Below are positions 45,401 through 52,881 of a DNA stretch of 64,000 bases, piece after piece. A program made the translations under genes and the position numbers. The stretch lies in the NCBI RefSeq assembly GCF_000224145.3, contig NC_020169.2, positions 5,402,535-5,466,534 of the forward strand, in the 5' to 3' direction. The DNA comes from Ciona intestinalis (lineage: Eukaryota; Chordata; Ascidiacea; Phlebobranchia; Cionidae). How positions within the stretch are numbered: the first letter of the stretch is position 1; every line of letters starts with the position of its first letter. The notes beneath the pieces were generated by a model. The model was given only the letters and a program-made list of their open reading frames with translations. It did not search any database and had not been told where the DNA came from.

Positions 45401-48000
45401 CCAAAAGTTACACAAACGTTTCAAAGTCTATTACTTTTGTTTCATTTTTTTCTTCCAAAACGAAAGATATAAAAACGACCTGAAAAATGTTTCAAGATTA
45501 GTAATAGACAACATTTTGTAAACTTAACGCTATAGTTAATGTAAAAATTCCATAGAATGGTCGTCAGTATCGTACATTTTGTTTGAAACGTACGTATCTA
45601 TGTCCTATCCAAAACCTGTTATTGGCTCAATAGCAGTAAAGATCAAGGAAGAATTACATTATGGTTACACGGGCTTTCAGGGTGTTGTTCCTTGACAAGC
45701 ACCTCATCCACAAAAAATAGAATATATTTTAGGGGTTTAATATAGGATGCATGTCGCATGTTAAGTTTATTGAGATAGAAGATAGAAAGCACTTGTATAA
45801 AAGATTGTAGATAGCTTGTTGCCTATAATAATGTTATATAACAGGCGCCGATCCGCTAGAAACTGTACTACGACGTTGTGCCAGAAAGAAAACGCACCTC
45901 ATGGCATGGTAAGAAATGTATATTTACTTGTTTTATTTTAAAGCCTTTGTTTTAGATTCCACATTTATATAATACTGTAGAGTAAGATCGGGTGTTGTTA
46001 GTTCCTAAATCCTATATTTCCGAATCGTGTTTTAACAATTAATTACCGCGATGGACTTTTACAGCGTAGCTGCTATACAGTTATAGTTTTGTAAATATTA
46101 TTTGTTTAGGACGAGAATATAGAAACATGTCCCATCTTACTCCACCCTTCTACTACACTTCACTTTTAAAGCGAATAAATGTTTTCTGTATATGTATTAA
46201 CCCAAAAGCTGTCGTCAACATATTAACCAATGGTATATAATTTTTCAGGGGAGAAAAAATAAAGAGGCTGAAACCCGTCGCTTCTTTTGCCGTCGGCCAA
46301 AGAAGGACTACCCTCCTAGAGTTTCTATTGAGCCTTCATCAGCGCGTTCCCATCCTTCAGAAAGAAGTAACGATTCAGTGTTTGAGGGAATACAGGAGCC
46401 GCTAAACAACGCAGCCCATGCAAGCCGCTCTCAGAACGCCGAGTTCAGCAACTTACATATCGTTGAAAATTTCGCAAGACCCTCACAAGATAGCATGGAC
46501 GAAGGGAGCGCATGGAGTGAAGATATATTCGACAGTGACAGCCAAACTCCAAACCATCAAAACCCCCAACAGAATACGAACAACAACCGAACAGTTGGTG
46601 TCGCCCATGTAATGAATCGAAAACCAGGCGGCAAGTTATCCCAAATAGTCCGGCCAACTTTTGTTACAAAGTCGAAAGTCAAAATGGGTTCCCACCAAAG
46701 CACAGACAACTATGGTTCAACACAGGACCACCCTGTTAGACGATCTTCCACGCCCCCAAGGATTGTAACCAACCCGAATTATCTTCCTATCTCCCCTTTT
46801 GTGAAAAGATCTACCGTCCCAGACTTATACGAGAATCAGAACTTTATCCCTTTAGATGAACACGACTATGAGAACATCGAAGGTTCGACAATTCCTCGAG
46901 ATGATTCCAACTTCCCTCCTCCGCCTCCGTGCGTTCTCTCACCGTCTGCTGATGTCTCTTCCCCGCCGTTATTCAGCACTTTACCGGTATCAACGTCCTG
47001 GTATCCCTCGCCTCCTGAAGAGAGCGAAAACAAGACTCCTGAACCAAGGTCCTCTCTGGGTGAAACGACTCCTCTCACACAACAGAGCTCAGGTCCCCGA
47101 AGATCTCTAGCTATCTCGTCTTCCGCTTCAGGAGACTCCACCAGTAGCGGGTTTGTCAGTTCTTCCTTTAGTTCCCCACCGTCGAGTTTCAAAGAGAAGC
47201 CAGGATCATCCCGAAAAGCTTTCATCGTAGCCAAGGGGATTCTCACAGCACAGACGTTTGCATCGACTAGAGGGTCAAAAAAGTCTCGAAAGAAGAAAGG
47301 TAGTCAAGATGCGAACGTCATCAAATACTCTCTTTCTGAACGTGAGGAGGACGATGTGTTTTCTCCGGAGGAAACAAGAGAAGAAGATTCCTCATCCCAG
47401 AGTCTTAAAGATTTGGAGGAAGAGGACATCAATAACTTCCGAAGTCCGGAGTACCACGAAGAGAGCTCAGAAGAAGAGGGATTCAGCGAGAACTCGCCGA
47501 CAACACCAAGCGAACGATTGACTCCTTCAGAATCCAATAAAAGCAAGCTCAAAAAGAGCATCCGGCTTTTTAAACTCAAAAAGAACAAACGGAACAAGAA
47601 GGAGAAAATGAACGGAACTTTAATGCCAGATGTAGAAACCTTCATGAGCCCAGCATATGACGAAGACCCGGTTGTACCGACAGTAGTTGGCTGGAAAGAG
47701 ATAGAATACACTTCTCCTACAGCAAGTTATGAATATGGGAGCCCAACAACCAACACTTCGTCTTTTAAGTCACCAAGTAAAAATGAGGATTTTTCTCATT
47801 ACAATGGTCGCTCGTACGACGATACCTGCCTGCCCCGGGATTCAAACCAGCCACCCTCGGAACCTTACGCCTTCTATACAATGCGACCAAAGCATAGAAT
47901 GCGGCAGAGCATGCCTAAGATGAGAAACACCGACAAAAGCTGGGCTCGAACCAATAACCCCCTACCTGTTCCTACCCCTGCGGTTCCAGATATTATCTAA
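36340..48000 (+). CDS. SEMA6: Transmembrane semaphorin, class 6 / class 1 type, 15 exons, 1244 residues
   Basis: Exons 36340-36451, 36513-36624, 38713-38779, 39347-39505, 40012-40114, 40414-40676, 41249-41343, 41903-42019, 42470-42624, 43043-43225, 43585-43852, 44172-44311, 45081-45225, 45845-45908 and 46249-48000 total 3735 nt, and all phases agree. Order: signal peptide (1-~23), Sema seven-blade propeller (~58-535), PSI (538-~588), one TM helix (~609-632), cytoplasmic tail (633-1244). Sema landmarks are CQNYIRV (119-125), VCGTN (136-140), [20 protein letters not shown] (305-311) and NSIPGSAVC (344-352). The PSI motif is SGNPYCAW (550-557). With no Ig domain, no TSP1 repeats and a ~20-residue gap from PSI to membrane, it fits class 6 (invertebrate class 1) rather than class 4 or 5. 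Such proteins bind plexin-A family receptors at the cell surface and can signal in reverse through the tail. The tail is Ser/Pro-rich with basic and acidic blocks and an FPPPPP motif at 883-888. Confidence 0.95.
36513..36624 (+). CDS. SEMA6: Semaphorin exon 2: entry into Sema domain
   Basis: A short 61-bp intron precedes it. It encodes [15 protein letters not shown] and ends with [10 protein letters not shown], the first propeller strand. Donor GTGATG; leaves in phase 2. Confidence 0.88.
36702..36903 (+). mobile_element. ~195-bp MITE family, diverged
   Basis: The interior CTTTGTTTACTACTAAATGG is clear and the ends are weak. It lies 77 bp into semaphorin intron 2. Confidence 0.65.
37214..37325 (-). 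mobile_element. ~195-bp MITE family, 3' truncated
   Basis: Good left end (TAGTAAGTTGGGGAAGATGG); ends after CCCGTATCTTG. Confidence 0.75.
37375..37566 (+). mobile_element. ~195-bp MITE family, full length
   Basis: TAGTAGGGTGGAAAAAGACG ... CATCTTCCCCCATCCTCC; 50 bp after a reversed partial copy. Confidence 0.87.
38160..38345 (+). mobile_element. ~195-bp MITE family
   Basis: ATGGACGGAGATGGGACACC at left, CATCTTTCCCCACTCCACTA at right; small internal deletion. Confidence 0.83.
38575..38705 (+). mobile_element. SINE 3' half, abutting an exon
   Basis: ACCCATAAAGTTGCGTACG to ATAAATAAGTTACATTCAT. Its tail runs into the TTTCTTTATTACAG acceptor of semaphorin exon 3. Confidence 0.75.
38713..38779 (+). 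CDS. SEMA6: Semaphorin exon 3: Sema blade 1
   Basis: It encodes [12 protein letters not shown] and completes the 'xARNxxYxxD' strand typical of Sema. The acceptor (TTTATTACAG) directly follows the end of a SINE copy. Confidence 0.9.
39347..39505 (+). CDS. SEMA6: Semaphorin exon 4: conserved Cys loop
   Basis: It has 53 codons, phase 0 at both ends, with [11 protein letters not shown] and [13 protein letters not shown], two of the most conserved Sema motifs. Confidence 0.95.
39601..39788 (-). mobile_element. ~195-bp MITE family
   Basis: GGTAGGGCGGGGGAGATGGG ... CGTCTTCCCCCCATCCCACC; in semaphorin intron 4. Confidence 0.83.
39820..39925 (+). mobile_element. SINE 3' half
   Basis: GTCGTAACTCGTAAGCACGA, TGTATGAAACAGACTATAGT, GCCCCGCCACGCAAAGATAA, tail ACATTCACTTG. 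Confidence 0.7.
40012..40114 (+). CDS. SEMA6: Semaphorin exon 5
   Basis: Acceptor TTCACAG, donor GTAAGC. It reads [12 protein letters not shown] to [19 protein letters not shown]. It is less conserved, but it supplies the phase needed between exons 4 and 6. Confidence 0.85.
40414..40676 (+). CDS. SEMA6: Semaphorin exon 6: Sema blades 2-3
   Basis: It has [21 protein letters not shown], then [10 protein letters not shown] and [13 protein letters not shown], equivalent to the Sema 'YFFFRExAxE' strand. Confidence 0.95.
40689..40860 (+). mobile_element. ~195-bp MITE family, right end lost
   Basis: Starts AGTAAGATCGGAGAAGATTG just 13 bp after a semaphorin exon; the terminal repeat on the right is absent. 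Confidence 0.75.
41249..41343 (+). CDS. SEMA6: Semaphorin exon 7: [10 protein letters not shown] motif
   Basis: It encodes [17 protein letters not shown] and KWTTFFKAR, a hallmark Sema segment. Phase 0 in, phase 2 out. Confidence 0.95.
41692..41886 (-). mobile_element. ~195-bp MITE adjacent to a splice acceptor
   Basis: TAGTAGGATGGGGGTAGATA ... CCCATCATTCCCCACAC; ends 16 bp before the exon at 41903. Confidence 0.83.
41903..42019 (+). CDS. SEMA6: Semaphorin exon 8: LNCSIPG motif
   Basis: It encodes [17 protein letters not shown] and [14 protein letters not shown] ends ~16 bp before the exon, so the MITE lies in the branch/polypyrimidine zone. Confidence 0.95.
42470..42624 (+). CDS. SEMA6: Semaphorin exon 9: NSIPGSAVC motif
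   Basis: It encodes [20 protein letters not shown], then FKERDQ and PRPHSAQC. These are conserved disulfide cysteines of the propeller. Confidence 0.95.
42714..42905 (-). mobile_element. ~195-bp MITE family, full length
   Basis: TAGTAGGGTGGGGAAGATGG ... CATCTTCTCCACACTACTAT; in semaphorin intron 9. Confidence 0.88.
43043..43225 (+). CDS. SEMA6: Semaphorin exon 10: Sema blade 6
   Basis: It encodes [17 protein letters not shown] and [11 protein letters not shown] ending SVIYIG, matching the Sema 'FIKxHxLM' and 'DVLFLGTDxG' region. Confidence 0.95.
43345..43415 (+). repeat. Third dispersed repeat, fragment
   Basis: TTAATTCTGGCCGACATCCT, then GTTCCATGGCGTGCTACGAC. Confidence 0.5.
43452..43550 (-). 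mobile_element. MITE remnant
   Basis: Only the right part is visible: TATGTGCTAACGG, then CCCATCTTACCCCCGTAG. Confidence 0.45.
43585..43852 (+). CDS. SEMA6: Semaphorin exon 11: end of propeller, start of PSI
   Basis: It starts [10 protein letters not shown] (Sema 'GTDxGxVLK'). It ends with [14 protein letters not shown], the first two PSI cysteines. Confidence 0.95.
44172..44311 (+). CDS. SEMA6: Semaphorin exon 12: PSI domain
   Basis: It encodes [18 protein letters not shown], the diagnostic PSI 'SxDPYCxW' motif, with the last Cys in DLPPCNND. Confidence 0.95.
44318..44602 (+). mobile_element. Composite SINE, most complete copy
   Basis: It includes a B-box-like GGGTTCGATGCCCGG, then CTGCTACCATTGTGGGCGTG, TGTCCTTGGG, GACCCAGTGG, GTAACTCGTAAGCGGGTACG, the GTGTATAAAACATAACACC block and a GTTACATTCAT tail. 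It begins 6 bp after the PSI exon donor. Confidence 0.75.
45081..45225 (+). CDS. SEMA6: Semaphorin exon 13: transmembrane helix
   Basis: It has a short stalk ([12 protein letters not shown]), then a ~24-residue hydrophobic run starting [13 protein letters not shown], and a KCRAKR stop-transfer. It shows a type I single-pass protein. Confidence 0.93.
45845..45908 (+). CDS. SEMA6: Semaphorin exon 14: juxtamembrane tail
   Basis: A small 64-nt exon encoding [20 protein letters not shown]. It is basic, with no known motif, and is supported mainly by its perfect phase fit and splice sites (AACAG / GTAAGA). Confidence 0.8.
45974..46154 (+). mobile_element. ~195-bp MITE family, diverged
   Basis: CTGTAGAGTAAGATCGGGTG at left; GTCCCATCTTACTCCACCCT at right; in the last semaphorin intron. 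Confidence 0.7.
46249..48000 (+). CDS. SEMA6: Semaphorin exon 15: cytoplasmic tail and stop
   Basis: 1752 nt, 583 residues and TAA. The tail is low in hydrophobics and rich in Ser/Pro/Glu/Lys. It has an EVH1-type FPPPPP at 46912-46929, a second proline cluster ([14 protein letters not shown]), basic runs ([17 protein letters not shown]), an acidic run ([11 protein letters not shown]), and several YxxP/YExI tyrosines. The large last exon is typical of class 6 semaphorins. Confidence 0.93.
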   Translation, partial: GRKNKEAETRRFFCRRPKKDYPPRVSIEPSSARSHPSERSNDSVFEGIQEPLNNAAHASRSQNAEFSNLHIVENFARPSQDSMDEGSAWSEDIFDSDSQTPNHQNPQQNTNNNRTVGVAHVMNRKPGGKLSQIVRPTFVTKSKVKMGSHQSTDNYGSTQDHPVRRSSTPPRIVTNPNYLPISPFVKRSTVPDLYENQNFIPLDEHDYENIEGSTIPRDDSNFPPPPPCVLSPSADVSSPPLFSTLPVSTSWYPSPPEESENKTPEPRSSLGETTPLTQQSSGPRRSLAISSSASGDSTSSGFVSSSFSSPPSSFKEKPGSSRKAFIVAKGILTAQTFASTRGSKKSRKKKGSQDANVIKYSLSEREEDDVFSPEETREEDSSSQSLKDLEEEDINNFRSPEYHEESSEEEGFSENSPTTPSERLTPSESNKSKLKKSIRLFKLKKNKRNKKEKMNGTLMPDVETFMSPAYDEDPVVPTVVGWKEIEYTSPTASYEYGSPTTNTSSFKSPSKNEDFSHYNGRSYDDTCLPRDSNQPPSEPYAFYTMRPKHRMRQSMPKMRNTDKSWARTNNPLPVPTPAVPDII

Positions 48001-48720
48001 TGTTAAAAATCATTCGTTCTTTGTACATAAGCACGTTTCAATGTTATTACGATCAAACTATATTTTCAACTAGTCTCGCGCTTAGGCGATTCGAGTGACA
48101 TTTTTACCGCAAACACAGTGTTATCTGTACATAGGTTCCTATATATTGTTATATACATATTTAAGCATGAAAACAAGTTATATACCGCGTATATTTATAT
48201 ATTAGGTCGGTACGACTTCAGGCACCAATCTCACTGTAATTGTTCTGTGTCAACATACGCATTCCTGTACACACATCTGCAATTAATGTTTTAAACGTAT
48301 GTGTGAATGTGATTGTCTTTGTCAATATTTATTGTACATCATATTCTTGAGTTGTATTTTGATTGCACTGTTATTTTTAGATTTCCATTTGCAGCAAATA
48401 GAAGCGGACCAAAGGGCTATCGCCCACTCTTGTATATTTTGTATATAATTTTGTATTGATGTGTATGGAAGTTATATTACAGCGTTGAACCGGTAACTTC
48501 CCAATGCTTTTATTGTTTTGCTAGTTTGGTTTTAAACGTCCAACATTTTGCTGTTTTTTTCTCGATGAATGTTTTTTAGTGATCAAAATATTTTACTGAT
48601 CCACTTTTACTTATGGAATACTCCGCTTCGCCCGTTTAAAGTTTGTATGCTGCTGTAAAAAACTTTCGATTCTTTATCTGTGTTTTTGTCAATCGTAATA
48701 AAGCAAAGCACCCCGGTGCC
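48001..48720 (+). other. Semaphorin 3' UTR (probable)
   Basis: AT-rich non-coding DNA directly after the stop, free of MITE and SINE copies. The first AATAAA on this strand is at 48697-48702, so a ~0.7-kb 3' UTR is proposed. Confidence 0.4.
48697..48702 (+). terminator. Candidate polyadenylation signal
   Basis: First canonical AATAAA hexamer downstream of the semaphorin stop codon. The assignment rests on position only. Confidence 0.3.
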
Positions 48721-49574
48721 CGGAACATTTGCCGCCAATTAATTACGTTTGTATAAGACCGCGTGTCGGGTAATACGTCTCTTTCGGGCGCAAATGTGAC
48801 AGCATTTCCTAATGTGGTCTGCAAGTGCCATAAGGCGCAGCAGGGGCGATTGTTTTTCGAGCGGTCTCATACTTAAAAGTACAAGCGGCCAGTCTGTTAC
48901 CGCGGAATGCTATAGGACGATACAGAAAATGCTGATCAGGATGGCCACTCGAGAGGCTTAATGCGGCTAAGTGGCTTATTAAACCCTACTTAGCAACTGT
49001 AGAGTGCTACAGGTGATCTTAACGGCAATTGTGGTGACTGAAGACGTTCCTGGCTTACCTGAAGATCCCTTCAAATCTACACCTGACGGTGAGACTCAAT
49101 TTAGGAAATGAATCATTTTCAAAGCGAGGTCTTTTAGCCAATTTGATGACCCTTTCCGAGCTTTGCAAAATTGAATTTTCCACTTAATTTTTTTCACCAG
49201 CAGTTTTACTTTAATTATTAAAGCTGAAATTTATCTTTTGCAAAACAAGGAAAGGTCATAAAGTTACTCATTTTCGAAGCAAAGTCGTCAACCCCATTTT
49301 ATGGCTATTTCCGATTTCGCATTTGTTTCCTACTTCATGCCTAACTGTCGCAATGAACATGCATTGGGGTCAATGTATTAACCTTAATGACTCCAAGTGA
49401 CATCGAACAAGATTGTTTTGTTTGACTAAGAGGCGTCAGTTACCAATGATCGTCATTAATCGCAGTGTAATGCGGTTGCTGGTGCGTGCGGAACACCTTC
49501 TATTTCAGTAAATTGTTCAAAACTGTGAATCACCACCGGAAGCATTCTGTCAAAGCAAGGACTCGCAAGTTCAG

Positions 49575-49609
49575 TTAAAGTCGAAAAAACGACTCGGTTT
49601 CGACTTTAA
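49575..49609. other. 12-bp perfect inverted repeat (hairpin)
   Basis: Arms TTAAAGTCGAAA and TTTCGACTTTAA are separated by 11 nt. It lies alone in intergenic DNA; function unknown. Confidence 0.6.
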
Positions 49610-49784
49610 ACGCCCGGCTTTTAACAAAATCACCCACAACTTACATGCGTTTTATTGCCGCACGCGCACGATATGTATCCCACCTAATTGCCCAATGGTT
49701 GAAGGTGAAATTTTAAGTCGTTTTTGAACAAACAAAACTGCCTATAATCTTATACTTTTAGACACACCTCCAAGCGCTATAGAG

Positions 49785-49910
49785 GCATGAATGAATGTAA
49801 CTTACTTTATCCTCGCGTGGCCGGAAAACGACAGTTGTTATCACACGGGTTTAACACCTCGTGCCAGCTTACGAGTTGCCAAGTATGTTACTTTGTGTGT
49901 GATTACTTCT
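49785..49910 (-). mobile_element. SINE 3' half, reversed
   Basis: GAATGAATGTAACTTACTTT, CCTCGCGTGGCCGGAAAACG, ACACCTCGTGCCAGCTTACG. Confidence 0.75.
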
Positions 49911-50514
49911 GGGGATTTTTCTTTTTTTCATGTATTGCTGATAATTTAGACAACCCATTAAGCACACGACTCTACCAAATATTACCATGCATATAATACT
50001 CAACATAAAACACGGTATAACCCACTAAATTGTCATATGACAGATAAATAAATAGTAAGATGTTGTATATTTGCAGCCAACGCTCTCTTTACTAGCTTTG
50101 TGTTGTAGCGCTTATCAATTACAGATAATTACAGGGCAAGTAAGCTCATAGGCTTATAGTAATCCTTACGGAGTAAAGACCTATAATCAACGAGCTAAAT
50201 TAAGCCAATAGATCCCCAGTTTGCCGCGTTTTGCCACTCCCCGATTTAAAACTGATTCAACAGAGCTAAAAATACACTTAGGTTACTGTTTGCGCTTTTC
50301 ATAGATTTCTGCAGCAATTTTAGTTCGGTCGCTGGTTCAAATGGCCGATTAAATTCGATGTATTGCTTGGTTGCTATTTCCAGTCGTTAAAGACGGTCCT
50401 GGTTTCCTAGCTCAATGGTCAAGTGGAGAAGGCGATATAAATAAACACTCAAGCGCAACGTTATGGCCCATTGCCGCGATATAGTTTTAACTGATGCACG
50501 TATTTGAATAGGTG

Positions 50515-50575
50515 TATGAATGCAACTCACTTACCCGTGGTTCCCTAGCCCTATGCCATTGTTAATAGATTCAAC
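50515..50575 (-). repeat. SINE tail fragment, reversed
   Basis: TATGAATGCAACTCACTTAC with a degraded GCCCTATGCCATTGTTA. Confidence 0.4.
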
Positions 50576-50589
50576 TAATGCTTATATTT

Positions 50590-50705
50590 AAATGAATGCA
50601 ACTTTTTTATCCTCTTTTGGTGGGGAAGAACAGTCATTATAACACGGGTGTTCTTTTTCACACATCCCGCGCACGTTTACGATTAACACGTATAGATAAC
50701 CCCAA
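50590..50705 (-). mobile_element. SINE 3' half, reversed
   Basis: AAATGAATGCAACTTTTTTA, CATTATAACACGGGTGTTCT, CACATCCCGCGCACGTTTAC. Confidence 0.7.
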
Positions 50706-52833
50706 GTGTATAACATTTTACTCGTTGTCAGTATTAACTATAGCACATTAATGGGTCACATACGGTGTAATGAACGAACTCCGGTCGAATTCCAGATCTC
50801 TTGTCGGCCTTAGGACCTCACTTATACCTAAAACGCGACCCTAAATATAAATGTAACTTGACTGATCATTGTACGGTTAAAAGCCATTACCGGCGTGTAG
50901 GGTGAGATATGATCGTTAGTAAAGTAAACCGCATACGCAGGAATTACGGGGTATCAAATATGATGCGATCCATTTTAGTTAGAGTAAGGTTTTCTTACGG
51001 CCAGTCGATGGCTATCTAATATACATAACACAGTCACGCGATGCCATTGTGCTTTCATCCCCCACACAATGAGGTAGGTAGCGCCTGTGTCGTCTACCAT
51101 AACTTTAACAATAACGAAGCCGTTTTGTTTATCAAGCGCATCGCGATAACCCCCTGCATGGAATAGAGAATTCCATCCCTGCTTTATGTCCCACGGTCCG
51201 TTCGTGCGACGGGTCACTATAAGGTAATAAAAAGGAAGTTACAAACTGCCAACACAGCGGTAAAAAGGCTTGCACAAAAGGTGCTAGAATTCTGCATTGT
51301 TTTTGCAGTTGCTTTGGTCTAGAAACATGGCCTTAATTTGTTCTCTTGCCGGCGGCGTGGAAATACAAAGTGTTTTCCATCTTCATGGGTGATATTATAT
51401 TACGAACCGAGTTATAACGTTGCACATTGAACGTTGGCATTGCCGATAGAGGTTAGCAGAACCTATGAGCTCGTTTATTAAACGGTATATGGCCTGCATT
51501 TGATATAGCGAGCGGTCGAAACGCTTTTCAGTTGTCCGGTTTCATTCTTGAAAAGTCAAGTGGCATTGTGAAGGTCTATAAATACAGAAGTGTAGCTTAT
51601 GACGGTATTCGTGTCTTTAAGTGTGAATTGTGACGTTTTAGTGGTCGGGGTCAAACCAGAGTAGGAATTTTGCTGACGTCACGAGACACTGTACTCGAAG
51701 TTGGTCCAAAAATATTTACTTCGTTGAACAATATACGTGTGGGGGTGTTGTTTTACCATTAAGATTATTGTTATTTTAATTTTATATTGGGTGTAACTAA
51801 TTCATGAACACATTCCAGGTTTCAAATTAAATTGAAATCACAAATGTCAAAATCAATAGAGAATGTATATAGTAACTAATATACTGCAGGGTGAAGGTTA
51901 GGTCACCCGGTGCGCTGGTGCTTCTGTGGTTTATAATTACCCGCTAATTCGAACTTCAAAGTAAAGGGAGAGTCGGCCCGGTTTCTGATAAGGCGGCTTG
52001 TTTACTTTTATCACTGAGTTGCGTGAAGATTCTCGCTTTGCGCGTGTGAAATCAAACTTTCAGATACAGAGTGCAGGTTTACTACTGTAGTGTTAAGTTG
52101 CTGTCATGCTATAGTGAAGTTACTTAGTGTTTAAAAATGCTGCAAAGATGATAATCAGAAACGTGAAACGCTGCGAAAATGTATACTTGTAGCTTGAGTA
52201 AACGGTGAATGGGCAATGGGCTACTTATAAGCCAAACACACGCGCGTAATAAGAGAAAAACGCCGCTTTCAGCAAATCGTTCAAAGACGAAGGAGAGACT
52301 TTACAGAGTTTAGTTGGTCGCGATCGCGTCATAGAATGGCAGGGGAGTGCGGCGCGAACTGAATGTGCAGTCGTTCTAGAATTTACGACTAAATTTGAAC
52401 TGAAATGAACAAAGGAGAGATATTTGAACAATATTGCGTAAAAGTTTTAACGTCGAGCAAAGAGAAAAAAGCACGAGGTGATGGGACATGTTCACAGACT
52501 TTAACGAGCACAGCTAAAGTTGAACTTTGGTATTCAGGTTATTTATGTTTGCTTCGAATACACTGATAACAGTGGACACATAACGGTGCTACAGCATAAG
52601 GTATATACTTCAGGTTTATGTTTTATACACAAGTAGTTTACAGGCGAGGACACCAATAGCGTTTTACTAGCAATGCTTAATGACTAGGGTTTATGTTTTT
52701 GAACTTTTGTTTTATAATTCCAGTTAGCGATAAACTGTTTCTCGTACTTACTGTTTGCGTGTTAGCTTGTGTACATTGTAAAGAACCGCGTCGCATCGGT
52801 ACACTTGTGATTTATTGGACGTGCCGTTTCAAC

Positions 52834-52881
52834 ATGAAGTGTATGAGACTTCTCCAACTTTACGTTCTGGTGATATGCGCG
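52834..52881 (+). CDS. ADAMTSL1/3: ADAMTSL1/3-like exon 1: signal peptide
   Basis: The ATG at 52834 gives 16 codons (MKCMRLLQLYVLVICA) ending at GTAAGT in phase 0. The frame is open upstream with other Met codons, one of which also precedes a hydrophobic stretch. The inner Met was chosen for its compact signal peptide. Confidence 0.75.

Larger units (their letters stand above)
48721..52833. other. Intergenic: semaphorin to ADAMTSL1/3-like gene
   Basis: No MITEs, three reversed SINE fragments, and a 12-bp hairpin at 49575-49609. A minus-strand frame of 80 codons (50975-51217) is not recognisable. Confidence 0.5.

Noticed and set aside
46445..47711. Several overlapping frames on both strands
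   Set aside because: They are shadows of the semaphorin cytoplasmic-tail exon, whose low-complexity codon pattern leaves other frames open.
36340..48000. Class 4 or class 5 semaphorin
   Set aside because: There is no Ig domain and no TSP1 repeats between PSI and the membrane, only a ~20-residue stalk.
50975..51217. 80-codon minus-strand frame in the intergenic region
   Set aside because: No recognisable motif or regulatory context; not supportable as a gene.
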